This document shows, piece after piece, positions 43,132 through 54,660 of a stretch of DNA of 64,000 nt. The translations under genes were made by a program, and so were the position numbers. The first letter of the stretch is position 1, and every line of letters starts with the position of its first letter. Source of the DNA: Batkoa obscura (lineage: Eukaryota > Entomophthoromycota > Entomophthoromycetes > Entomophthorales > Batkoaceae); NCBI GenBank assembly GCA_030770535.1, contig JASVEC010000017.1, positions 868,001 through 932,000 of the forward strand, in the 5' to 3' direction. Under the pieces are notes generated by a model that made no database searches, was not told the origin of the DNA, and saw nothing but the letters and a program-made list of their open reading frames with translations.

Positions 43132-46100
43132 TTAAGCCATTCGACTATAACCTCCATGTGCTAAAGTAGGGTGCATTTGTAATCCAGATATTTCTGGGAA
43201 ATATGGATTTGGTTTTGCTCTACCTAAAATATAAAATCTCACTGCAGAATAAGCAAGGATGAATAGACCACCACCAATAGGGACTAACCAAAAAATGGGT
43301 GATAGTCCAGATGATGTTTGGAACACTGTGTTGACTCCAGGAACATAAACAATGATAAAACCAAGTAAAAATCCAACAAATAAACCTATAAAATTATATT
43401 TGTTACGGAACATATGACGACCAAAAGGTGGTGCAAGTCGTGATTTACTAGCAAATAAATTGAACGCTTGTAGAATCATTACAGATAAGTAATAGATGGA
43501 TTGAGCTTGAGATAAAATTTCAATTTGTTTAACATCGTCATAAGTATCACCAGAGGAGGTGGTATGAACATCTGAACCGGATTTAAAAAAACCCTTGTTT
43601 TGCATAAGATGAGAGTCATGAATTGTGATACCATATGAATGTAAAACTAAAAAGAAAGCTAAATGAGCAATACCAGTTTCAATCATACCTACCTCAAAGT
43701 AAGCCCATGAAAGGATATTAAAATCTACTAAAAGCTCTTGTTTGTTTGGTGAAAAGCAAGCTTTCCAGTATCCTGGCGAAAAAAAGTTAGATAAACTGTG
43801 CTTTACTTTTGCAAAGGCAGAGGGTGGAATCTCATGACCAGATGAATAATCATAATGTGGTATTAAATCATATTGTTTTATTCTTCTGAACCTCTCGACA
43901 GATAAAGAATCAACTGGCTTACGCGGTGGCAATCGCATAAGTCCAGTAGCTGTTTCTGGTGGATCAAAAGCATAAGAAAGTGCTGTGAAAAGTTCAAAAC
44001 CTAAATCAATTACAATAATTTGAATTGAAGTTAATGGTAAAGGTATTGGTACCATAACAAATAATAATTGTGGTAAAATTTCTGGAATAGAATGGGTAAT
44101 TGTATATTGAACGCTCTTTTTAAGGTTCATAAAAATCAATCGTCCTTCTTCAATACCTCGAATAGTAGAAGCAAAATTATCATCCAAAAGAATCATGGAA
44201 GCTGCATCTTTTGATACATCCGATCCAGACTCATTCATTGCGATTCCCAGATCAGCCTTTTTCAATGCAGGAGAATCATTCACCCCATCTCCCGTAACAC
44301 CAACTATATGACCCATAGATTGAGCTCTTTTAACAATTTCCAACTTATGCTTTGGTGAAGTTCTAGCAAAAACAATTTCTTGTTTTGATAAAATAAAATC
44401 CCACATTTCATCATCTAAATTATCAATTTCTTCACCATGGATAACAATTGCGTCATATTCGTCTGGCTCTACTTCTTCAACAGGTCGCATTGTCCTTTCT
44501 GCTACCATCCTTTTAGTATCTGAAACCATTAAATTAATTTTTCTTGCAATTGCTTCTGCAGTAAGTGGATGATCACCAGTAACCATCATAACTTTAATAC
44601 CCGCTAAACGACATTTTCCTATAGCCTCACGTACTCCATGTTTAGGTGGATCTTCTAAGGAAGCTAAACCAACAAATACTAAATCAGATTGTGGAAAGTT
44701 TTTCGTACTAGCATCAAAATTGTAATCAACTGGATATTGATTGCTTGGTAGTTTAAGTTGGGCAAAAGCAATCACACGATGTCCTTTACTAGCCATTTTT
44801 TCATACATATTTTTAAACTGTTGATGATGATCTTGAGTCAATGGCACTTCTTGACGATTTAAAAGGATGTGAGAGCATATTTTTAATACTCTTTCCGGTG
44901 CGCCTTTTATAAATAATATTAAATCACCGTTCCCATGTTGAACTCTATGGATTGACATTGCCCATTTGTTTTCAGAATTAAACGGAATTGAAAATACTTT
45001 TGGAAATTTGCTTGGAAGGTTATCGAACTCCTGATGATGTTGATAAGCAAAGCGTGCTAATCCTAATTCAGTAGCATCTCCTACAGCTTTACGTTGTGAA
45101 AATGGTACTAAGTTACTATCAAATTTGACTTGTGAATTTAAAGCTGAGTTCATAATGATATTTTCAACACCTAAATATTGATTATTTAAATCAACATCAG
45201 CTGAGCTTAAAGGTAATAGATTTTCATGAAATTCAAGGTTAGTCCATAATGTTGTTACAGTCATCTGATTTTTTGTTAATGTTCCAGTTTTATCCGTTGC
45301 TAATAAAGTGATAGAACCTAATGTTTCCACTCCCTTCAAATCTTTAACCAACACTTTTTGGTTAGCCATTCTTCCAGCAGCAATAGTAAGCAACATAGTC
45401 ACTGTGATTGGTAAGCCTTCTGGGATCCAAGCAACAAAAGTACCAATAGCAAAATTTAAAGAAATATGTATATCACCCGCCTTTATAATACTTACAATTA
45501 AAAATATAATAGCCGTTGAAAATGCAAGTGTACTAATAATCCCAATAAAACGATTGATTTCTAAAGTCAAAGGACTTTCACCTTTATTTTCACTTCCAGT
45601 AAGGTTAGCAATCTGTCCCAAAATAGTTTGATCACCTGTACGTACAACAATACCATAACCTTCACCAGAAACCACTAAGGTACTATTAAAAGCAAGGTTA
45701 GTAGCTTCCAATGGGTTACTAAACTCATTGCTTGGTTTTCTAGGTTGTGGATCCGATTCTCCAGTAAGTGAAGAGTTATCGACTTTGAGATCCATAGTAT
45801 AAAATAATCTTAAATCAGCCGGCACTTTATCTCCCATTTTAATAAAAACAATATCTCCTACTACTAGTTCCGATGCATTGATTTGTTCCAATTTATTTTC
45901 TCTAATAACATGAGAAAGTTGAGGCACCATTTTGAGGAAAGAATCTAACAATGCTGCACTCTTTTGAATTTGTATAAATTCAATTGTGGCATTAATAAAT
46001 GCCACTACTATAAGAATAATACCCAAATACATATCTGCTTTATTAAGCTTTGTATCAAGACTAAAAAGTACAAATGTTAAAACGGCTGAAATGAGCAATA

Positions 46101-46380
46101 AAATGTTAAATAAAGCAAATAAACATTTGAAAAATATAACTGCTGGATGCGTCTTTTTTGGTGGGGTAAGTAAATTAGGTCCATATTCATAGCGTAATTT
46201 ATCTGCTTGATTAAATGTTAACCCTGCAGACGTGGAAGGTTTATTTTCGTCAACAAAAGTATTATATCGTGAACATATTTGCTGAATAGTAAGCTGATGC
46301 TCATCCTACAATATTATTTAGCTGAAAGTATCAAATAAGTGAAACTGTCTTACAATATTTAAAGATTTCGACTCAGACAT
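43132..46380 (-). CDS. P-type ATPase, type IIC (animal Na+/K+- or H+/K+-ATPase alpha-like)
   Basis: ATP-driven cation pump of the plasma membrane. Two exons, 46354-46380 (nine codons, MSESKSLNI) and 43132-46305, joined by a 48-bp intron, give 1,066 residues. The N-terminal cation-ATPase domain has LRYEYGPNLLTPPKK. A domain: SSLTGESDPQ. M4: PEGLPITVTMLLT. P site: ATDKTGTLTKNQ. MVTGDHPLTAEAIARK, FARTSPKHKLEIV and VGVTGDGVNDSPALKKADLG follow. M5-M6: HSIPEILPQLLFV and IQIIVIDLGFELFTALSYAF, which line up with the IPEITP and CIDLGTDMVP ion sites of Na+/K+-ATPase (Asp kept, second Asp replaced by Glu). Four more hydrophobic segments complete the family plan. Ion specificity is not certain. Confidence 0.93.
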
Positions 46381-47346
46381 CACTGCACTCTTGTTTTTTT
46401 TATTTGATTACTTTTATTTATTCTATGGCTGATGTATGTAAAAAAACTAAAAAATAAGCTAAAGATAAGAAGTAAATTTACAAAATAAAACTATACCTTT
46501 TAAAAATAAATGCTAGTTACTTATATAAAATCAAATAAAATGGCCAAAAATTATATACACGTTTAATTACAGAAAGTATTTGATCCAATTCTTTGGTTAA
46601 TTAAATTTATATTCAATTAATTGTTTAATAAATTTAAGACCAAACTAATGGTAGCTTTGGGACTTTAAGAACATAAATCGAGTAATTTTAATTAACGGAA
46701 ATTTAACTTTTTTATGAAAGATTTGGTTTATCCTATTGGTCCTTTCTTCATTCATTATCAAAATTGCTATCAAACTAAAAGTTATTTTTAAGTTTCAATA
46801 TTAACATTATTGTTTAGGTGTATTAGCAACAGTTCAACTACTATATGATATAGCTGAGAGATATCAGGTATAATTTGTAAGTTTACTCGTTTTGATAGTT
46901 GTAATTTATTAACGATTTACTAATTCTATAAAAGTCAACTCATAAATTTATAAATGAGCTTAAATCTTGTTTTAAAGATAAGAATTTAATAAATTAAATT
47001 TTACATCTGTATTTTGCAAAGCTTTTTAAACTTTAACATATTTAATTATACTATTACTTTTCCCATAATTTGTTTTATTGTTGATTGCTCTTATTTTTGT
47101 AAATATAGCAACAAATCGATATAATATATCTTTTCATCTATTTATTTTATAATTAAAATCATCAAATTTTCAACCAGGTTTTTTATTTATTTTTAATTTA
47201 TAAAACAAAAAAGACTTTTATAATGGCATATTAAATATCGATGTTATTTTATTTATTTATTTATTTATTTATTCATTCATTTATTTGTTGTATAAAAACT
47301 ACCATGAGGGAATGAATTACTCTAATATTATAAAACTGTTGATATA
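46381..47346. other. Intergenic, upstream of the ATPase
   Basis: AT-rich, with an (ATTT)n run at about 47250-47288. No gene could be supported. Confidence 0.5.
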
Positions 47347-47447
47347 TGGGGATGTATTTTTTTGTTTAAGAATTTTACTAACAATTTTTCCGCTCGAATA
47401 GCGTTTAAAAGATGGAAAAAGTGATGAAGCCAAAAAAAACACCCCCA
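47347..47447 (-). mobile_element. MITE copy 12
   Basis: A 101-bp element, TGGGGATGTA to ACACCCCCA, flanked by TATA/TATG. Near consensus, probably recent. Confidence 0.92.
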
Positions 47448-47474
47448 TATGCATATATTTAATTTCAATGATTG

Positions 47475-47608
47475 ATAGAAGTATACATTTAATTTTGTTC
47501 TAAAATCTCAAGAGTGCGCATGCCTTGGTAGAAATCAAAGAGCAATGACCCATCTTTAGAAAGGAGAGCAAATGAACACATCCAGAAAAGGTAAAAGCCT
47601 GGTTTTTG
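47475..47608 (-). pseudogene. Relic exon, unrecognised protein
   Basis: On the minus strand, an AG followed by a frame reading FYLFWMCSFALLSKDGS, LLFDFYQGMRTLEILEQN and a stop. Base composition is clearly less AT-rich than the surroundings, and residue choice is protein-like. No upstream exons could be joined to it. I do not recognise the family; it may be the last exon of a decayed gene or of one moved here. Confidence 0.35.
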
Positions 47609-47939
47609 ATCTATTTTACTATCTTATTATCTAGAAACAATAGACAATTAATTATTATATCCTTACTTTGTAAATTTATAATAAATTTTAATTTTACCTC
47701 ATACATATAAAAAATAATTGAACATTTATTTAGTTTAACATAAATTTTCAAGCATTATTGAAAAAAAAAATCAAAACTTTAAGCCATTAAAGTATTTGTT
47801 CCTTTAACGTACCTTTCTATATAGCAATTGTGTTATAAAGGCAATGAATTGATTGAAATGAGGAAATGTTTATATCATTAATATAGCTATTGTTGTATAC
47901 TAAATTGTCACTATTAAATGTCTGAAAATTAACAAAATA

Positions 47940-48038
47940 TGAGGGTGTTTTTTTTTGGCTTTATTATTTTTTCTATTTTTAAGCGCTATTTCAGTGGAAA
48001 AATTGTTAGTAAGATTCTTACAAAAAAACATATCCCCA
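47940..48038 (+). mobile_element. MITE copy 13
   Basis: A 99-bp element, TGAGGGTGTTTT to ATATCCCCA, flanked by TA. Confidence 0.88.
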
Positions 48039-48216
48039 TATATACTCCATTACATATTTATCAACACCATTTTTCACATAAAAATAGACTATTAATAGTA
48101 TTTTAAAGCTTTAAATTACTATTAATATTATCGTTTAAAACATTTATATAAGCATATTGAAAAACATGGCTAAAAACATAAAGTTTTCATTTTAAAGATT
48201 ATATCTACAAATTTTG

Positions 48217-48303
48217 TGTTACAACAAAAATTAGCACAAGATTCTCTTTTATTTATTCATACAGAAGATTTAGTCTATTTAGAAGGATTAAGCTTTATAG
48301 AAG
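48217..48303 (+). pseudogene. Relic exon, unrecognised protein
   Basis: An open, protein-like stretch VLQQKLAQDSLLFIHTEDL, VYLEGLSFIEG, ending at a GGTAAGG splice-donor-like site. No neighbouring exons can be joined. Family not recognised. Confidence 0.3.
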
Positions 48304-48513
48304 GTAAGGAGTAAGAAGTAAAGTTGATATAAGAACACCTTCATAATGTTTATTTTGAAATTGTAAATTTAGCAATAAGGTAAGGCTGGAAAAACTTATA
48401 TCTTAGGCGCAAATTAGCCTATATGTAAAATAGTAAAATTTTAGGCAAAAAAATAAAATTGAATTTATCCTGGCAATTTTGAAGAGGGGAACTGAATGAA
48501 GTACGAAACCATT

Positions 48514-48607
48514 TGGGGATGTTTTGGTTTCATCACTTTTTCCCTTTAAGTGCTATTTGAGTAAAAAGATTATCAGTAAAATTCATAAATAAAAAAATAC
48601 ATCCTCA
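48514..48607 (+). mobile_element. MITE copy 14 (degenerate)
   Basis: About 94 bp, TTGGGGATGTTTTGG to ATCCTCA; part of the T-run and the CCATCTTTTA stretch are shortened. Confidence 0.75.
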
Positions 48608-49439
48608 TTTGAATTTTAGGCTTTTAGAGTATAAAGTAATTTTAAATAAATTTTTGGGCAGGTCTTTTGTACTAAAGGTATAGGATTGCTACAGTTGAAT
48701 TCTTTCTATAATAAAATTATTATATTCTTAGACATAAAAATATCTGTTGCAATTAATAGCTTACATATTACTTTTAGCCCAAAAAGAAATTATTTTTAAA
48801 TTACCTTATAATTAAAACTGGTATATTACAGAAATAAAATAATTTTAACCAACAACAAGCATTACTTTTAAAGCAGTTTTTTAAGCATGGTTTATAGATT
48901 GAGGTGATATCAAACTGTAACTATTGTATATTATTGTTAGAATATCATTAAAACTTTGATAAATAAAATGTAGAAAGTATAAATATGGGAATTTACTTAT
49001 ATAGTAAATTCAAAATTACAAGGGTTAAGTTTAAAATAAAGTAAAAATACGAAAAAAAATATTATAGTCAAATGATCTTATATAGTTTATCAAATTAATC
49101 AATTGTTTTATCCACTATTTTTTAACCATATATTTACTAAATGTTAGGGCTCAGCGATGTAAAAAAAAGTACAAAATGCGAAAGTCAAATCCAATTTCAT
49201 TTTTACTACTTTTTGACTATATTATTGCTAATTTAAATCGATTGTGCACCATTATTATTATTCAAATATGCATAGAACCTTTTTCTTAACCCCTATATAG
49301 ACATACGGCTTTATAAACAAGAAAAGCAAGAACATTCATAAGAATTATGATTATTAATAATTAAGCTTTAAAGCATATTTTACTATATAAGCAATAGTAT
49401 AAAAGCATACAAAACGATAAAATCATTTTTATTTCTAAA

Positions 49440-51378
49440 ATGTTTGATACTAAATCAACTTCAGCTTTGATTTTAACAGCACTATTAGCTTATTATGTTT
49501 ATAAAGTAAGATATAGTAGCCCTAAGCACAACAGTGGTAATATGATGTTATAGGTGGTATACAGCCTATTTTTCTGTCCATTAAGAAAAGTTCCAGGACC
49601 ATTAAGAGTGCACTTTTTCCCATCTTATCATAAACTTAAAATTTTAAATGGAACCCTCCATCAGTATACATTAGATCTTCATAAACGATTTGGTACTGTA
49701 GTAAGGATAGGTAAATCAGCATCTATTTGAAGCTGCATTTATTAACAGTAATTCCAAAAGGTGGAGATACAGTTTCAATGGTTTCAGAGTCAGCTCGCAA
49801 AGAAATATATTCAACTTACAATTTTTCCAAAGGCAAAATTTATGAAAGCAATAAGATAATAGGAGAAAATATGTTCAATACAAAGTAATTATCATAACGT
49901 TAAATAGAAATATCTGACTGTTTATTAGTAATAAAGATTATCATCGACTTAAAGTAAGTTGCTTTAAACTCAATACTAAATAATGCTAACTAAATTATAT
50001 AGAAAAGAATACTGGCGCCATTGTTTTCTGATAAAGCAATATTAAACGTTGAAAACATAGTACACAATAATGTAAACAATTTAGTGAAAAAGTTCAATGA
50101 TTATTCACACAGTAATCAGAAATTTGATCTTGGGCTTTACTTTCATTATTTCTCATTTGTAAGTTATCATTATAAATAACTAAATAACTGAATATTAATA
50201 TAAAATTAAAGGATGTAATTGGTGATATTGGGTTTGGAAAATCCTTTAATATGGTAAATGATGGGTACCACCCAGTTATTGGATGGGTAAAAGATACGTT
50301 TTATTTGAGTTTTATAGTACTTTTATTTTTATTATAAAAATGAGATCTTACAAATTTGATAGTTATTTATATTCCCTATATTCAAAAACATTCAATTTTC
50401 CAGTGTTAAAAGTTTATATGAAGTATTTATATTTTCGGTATAGCTATTTTAATTTTAACATGATATTAGTTCTCTTATAGTGCAATAAATAATGCAAAGA
50501 GCCATCCATCTAGAGCTACTATTATGAACGCACTACTCAATGCTGTAGATCCAGAAACTGGAAAAAAACTTGACGAAAAAGAAATAGCTGAAGAATCTAT
50601 TATTCAATTGTAACCACTATGATTTATTAGTTACACAACTAACTTAATTATTAAGCGCTGCTGGAACAGATACTACATCAAATACGCTTACATGGTAATA
50701 TTATTACTTAACTTTACTTGACTATAAATAACATGAAATAGGTTCTTTTATAACTTAACAAATCATCCTGATATATATGAAAAGCTTGAAAGAGAAATAA
50801 ATACTATCTTTCAAGATAAAGCATCAATAAACTATACTCAAATTAAATCAGATTGCCACTACCTTAATGCTGTAATTCATGAAAGTATGAGAGTAACGCC
50901 AGTCGCACCCGGTAATTTACCCAGAGCTGTGCCTAAAGGCGGAAGAGTAATAGATGGTTACTTTATTCCAGAAGGAGTAATACAGATTTATGTTTAAATT
51001 AATTACGTTAATATGAGATTCTTAGACTACCATTGGATCGTCAGTTATATCATGCCACAATTTGCCAGAACTTTGGAAAGACCCTAATACTTTTAATCCA
51101 GGAAGGTGGCTAGAAAATGGAAAGTTTAAGACTAACCCGAATTTCTTTTCATTTTCAATAGGGCCAAGAGCGTGTATGGGAAGAAGGTAAACATATAAAT
51201 CCACAAATCGATCGTATTAATAAGTTTTAGTTTGGCATGGATGGAGCTTTATTTAGTTATAGCGATTTTAATCAGAGATTTCCGCTTTAAAAGGGAGGAT
51301 AACAATAAGATAGATTCATCGTTCTATTTAGTTGCTCAACCCGTGCAACCTATTATTTATACGGTTCAAAAGAATTGA
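49440..51378 (+). CDS. Cytochrome P450 monooxygenase (many exons; one junction unresolved)
   Basis: Haem-thiolate enzyme, ER-anchored, that oxidises a hydrophobic substrate (unknown here). The first exons are 49440-49505 (anchor: TSALILTALLAYYVYK) and 49554 onward (FFCPLRKVPGP, the proline hinge). Later exons carry DVIGDIGFGKSF, the I-helix AAGTDTTSNTLTW, the K-helix HESMRVTP (ExxR), NLPRAVPKGGR, NLPELWKDPNTFNPGRW and the haem-binding FSIGPRACMGRS, whose last residue is made by splicing, then LAWMELYLVIAIL and the stop at 51378. About ten introns of 38-55 bp. Between GWVKDTFYLSFI (about 50316) and AINNAKSHPS (about 50481) no GT-AG combination I tried keeps the frame, so a frameshift or an unusual splice site is possible. 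All key residues are present. Confidence 0.85.
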
Positions 51379-52387
51379 ATAAAAGGAAATTGTCCATTTA
51401 TTAAAGATAATTTACTATCTATTTAAATCAAATTACTTGGAATAAGCTATTTTTTAAAAGGCGACCAATATACTTTTTAAAGTATGCATTAGCATAATAA
51501 TTTATTTACCAAAAAAGGCAAATTTAAATTATTTTCAGAAAATAAGCAATTACGATATTTCTAATGACAATAAAAACTAGTATTAAAATCCTTGGATGCT
51601 TTAACATTCATCTTAAAAGAATTTAAAAAAGCTACAAAACATGCCTTAGATATTTATTGCTATATACTCTACAGAGGATGCATCCTACTATTAAAAAAAG
51701 GCAATGGGCTTTTTATTTTTCCAAATAACACTTTTAACTATTTAATGTAATTTTGCTACTTCATATTGTGAAAACTAAAATATATCTTATCTGACTGTTG
51801 TATTTACTCATACAACAAAGCGATTCTTAGCCACTTTCCAAACATCAAAACTTTATTAAACTTAAATTTTAATTGTGCACTTAGTTGTTATCAAATTAAC
51901 ACTATTTGATACAGATGTTTTTATTTTTTTATGATAAAAATTTTATTTAATGTAAATGATGTACTTGATATCATAAATACTAAATTATATAGCGTGATCT
52001 TCAGGGTTGAACTATCATAGCTTAGGAAAAATATTGGTGTTCTTCTGTAATATTACAAAGTTCTATTTTTTAATTTTAAAACTTTAAGAATAATAAAGAA
52101 TATTATTTAAAATGACCTAAAAATGACTTTTTTAGCCACTTTCTAATACAGCACATGAATTCAAGAAAATAAGCAAATAATTGAATAAATTAAAAAAATA
52201 AAATTCAACCAATCCAATGAAGAGGATTCAAATAATTATTAACTTTTTATAAGTGACTCAAAATTTACAAGGATAATGTTATATTTATTTATTTTGGTCA
52301 ATTTTTCTAAAGAATTACTCACTTTTGTTTTCTTTTGTTTTCTTTTTATATTGCAACTTAATAGTGTACTTATATTAACTAATTAAA
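51379..52387. other. 1-kb AT-rich intergenic region
   Basis: Between the P450 and the Prm10-like gene; no gene or repeat could be supported. Confidence 0.5.
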
Positions 52388-54394
52388 ATGAAACCAACTA
52401 AGAAACCAGCTGTGAAATTTATGATTGGAGATGGAAGTGATGAAGAAGACCTCGCTTCTCCTGGAGGTTATACTGCTCCAATGATATCTTTATCTGAACC
52501 AGCATCACCTGACTTCAAACCAACTCAAATCATTCTTCATGGAAGGCCAATGTACAAAGATGGTCTAAGTAGCAGTATGCCAAAAATGAACCAAGGGAAT
52601 TTATCTCCATTGAATCCTTCAAGGCTTGATTTAAATGGTATGAATAAAAGTATAGAAAAAAGTGATGGGTATCCATTTCCAGATATGAATAGAACTACGT
52701 TATCAGGTAGTTCGACGCCAAATGAAGAAATGATAGAGATCAAAATAATTGATGAACCTACAAATGGAGATCCACAGAAAATGGAAGCAGCAAGGTTAGT
52801 CAGAAATATTACAAAAAAAAAGTTGATAGAAACTAAAGGAGATATTCAACCAAAAAAAGGTATTTTATCAAATTTACTATCTCTTCAACAGCATCAAGTA
52901 TTGAAATCTCGACAAAAAACGGATCCAAATTTTAAAAAGGAAGGAAATAAGCAGAATAAAGTTAACAATTTAAAAAAGAATGGGAAGGAAACAGTACGTG
53001 GAAGCTTTGATGAATCAAGATTGAATATCAAGGGTCTTATGACTCCCAATTCAAGTTACAAGAGTTTAACCGATTTTTTCGGTATAGGGAGTACGCGATC
53101 AAGTTTCAGTTATGATGATAGTGCCACCTTAAATAGTGCTAAAAAGGTTACTGCTGCAATCGAAGATATTTTAAAACGACAAAACTTCATTGTTGAGCTG
53201 TGTAAAGCATTTATCCTTTACGGTGCTCCTTCCCACCGGTTAGAAAGCAACATGAGTAAAGTGGCCAAAGTTTTAGATCTAGATGCCAGTTTTGCCTCAT
53301 TACCCGGTTTAATGTTAATTTCTTTCTCAGATAGAGATTTACATACTTCTGAAACAGTATTACTTCGAGTTAACCTTGGCTATGACATGTATAAATTAGA
53401 AAGGGTTGTTTCAATTTATCATAGAATTTGCAAAGAGGATATGCATATTTTGGATGCTATTTCAGAGCTTACTTCGATTATGGAACAACCACCGCTTTAC
53501 CCACCTTGGGTTGAACTATTAAATTATGGTTTAGGATCTTTTGCCATGGCTCCAATGGTCTTTGGTGGAGGTTGGGTGGATGCAGGCGTTGCTGGGTTAT
53601 TGGGCTTGTTAGTTGGACTAATGATGCTATTAGCAAGGCGCTTTGAAGGTTACTCCAATGTATTTGAGTTATCAGCAGCAGTCCTCAGCGCTTTTATAGC
53701 AACAGTATTACACAGTCATGTTTGTTATTGGGCAGTCGTTTTATCAGCTACTGTCAATTTATTACCCGGCTTATCTCTTACTGTCGCGGTCGTAGAATTA
53801 GCATCAAAGAACATGGTGTCTGGAGCAGTTAGGATGTTTTATGCATTGGTTGTGGCTTTTATACTTGGATTTGGGCTGTCTCTTGGAGTTCGACTATATT
53901 CATCTTTTGATCCCTCAGGTTATCAAACTGATATTGTCTGCTCTGGTATATCCCCATGGTGGACCTTTTTACTTTTTCCAATGGCAAGCATCTCGTTTAA
54001 TATTTTTCTGATGGCCCATCCAAAACAATGGATATATATGAGTGGAATTGCACTTTTAGGATACTTGACTTCTTATTTTACTACGAAATACAATTTTTCT
54101 AAAGACCTCATTCCAGCCCTTTCTGCTTTTGTTATCGGAATCGCTTCAAATCTTTTAGCTAGGTTTACCAATGTATTACCTATAATTCCTTTATTAGGTT
54201 CTGTTATTCTTTTAGTTCCGGGCTCTCTTGGAGTAAAAGGCTCAGCTGCTTTTCTGGTTGAGAAATCAGCTGAGGGGGCCTCATTTGCGATGCAAATGAT
54301 AATCATTGCTTTATCTATTACTGTTGGTTTGTTCTTTTCGACCTTTGTAGTATATCCTATGGGTAGAAAGCGTTCTACTTTAATGACATTTTAG
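52388..54394 (+). CDS. PRM10: Prm10-like ThrE/DUF1212 membrane protein
   Basis: A 668-residue single-exon frame. Residues 1-250 are hydrophilic, Ser/Lys-rich and probably cytosolic (KFMIGDGSDEEDL and SPGGYTAPMISLSEPASP at the start). The ThrE domain starts at about 255: FIVELCKAFILYGAPSHRLE, then LPGLMLISFSD, followed by about ten hydrophobic segments in two sets (ThrE and ThrE_2), with LPGLSLTVAVVELASKNMVS and LLGSVILLVPGSLGVKGSAA as conserved ends. The bacterial relative ThrE exports threonine/serine; yeast Prm10 is pheromone-regulated with unknown transport substrate. Plasma- or vacuolar-membrane location is likely. The family call is firm. Confidence 0.93.
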   Translation: MKPTKKPAVKFMIGDGSDEEDLASPGGYTAPMISLSEPASPDFKPTQIILHGRPMYKDGLSSSMPKMNQGNLSPLNPSRLDLNGMNKSIEKSDGYPFPDMNRTTLSGSSTPNEEMIEIKIIDEPTNGDPQKMEAARLVRNITKKKLIETKGDIQPKKGILSNLLSLQQHQVLKSRQKTDPNFKKEGNKQNKVNNLKKNGKETVRGSFDESRLNIKGLMTPNSSYKSLTDFFGIGSTRSSFSYDDSATLNSAKKVTAAIEDILKRQNFIVELCKAFILYGAPSHRLESNMSKVAKVLDLDASFASLPGLMLISFSDRDLHTSETVLLRVNLGYDMYKLERVVSIYHRICKEDMHILDAISELTSIMEQPPLYPPWVELLNYGLGSFAMAPMVFGGGWVDAGVAGLLGLLVGLMMLLARRFEGYSNVFELSAAVLSAFIATVLHSHVCYWAVVLSATVNLLPGLSLTVAVVELASKNMVSGAVRMFYALVVAFILGFGLSLGVRLYSSFDPSGYQTDIVCSGISPWWTFLLFPMASISFNIFLMAHPKQWIYMSGIALLGYLTSYFTTKYNFSKDLIPALSAFVIGIASNLLARFTNVLPIIPLLGSVILLVPGSLGVKGSAAFLVEKSAEGASFAMQMIIIALSITVGLFFSTFVVYPMGRKRSTLMTF

Positions 54395-54660
54395 ATTATT
54401 ATTATTATATTTGACAATAAATTAATATTTTTGAGTTTATTTATAAATTGCGATTGAAATATGTTCCTGTTTTAATATTTATAAAATATGTATAACTAAT
54501 AAATCTGTGAAATCATTTAACAAAGATATAAAAGTGCGTAAACCATAAATGAAGGTAGTTAAATTCCAAGGATTATTTTGACAAAAAAATAAGTTAATTG
54601 GGTAGTGTTTAAAGTATTTCGTGGCTTAAAAAACTTAACTTTTAATATTTTTTAAAGCAA

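Larger units (their letters stand above)
47609..49439. other. Gene-poor region with MITEs
   Basis: Holds MITE copies 13 and 14 and one relic exon (about 48217-48303); otherwise nothing recognised up to the P450 gene. Confidence 0.5.
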
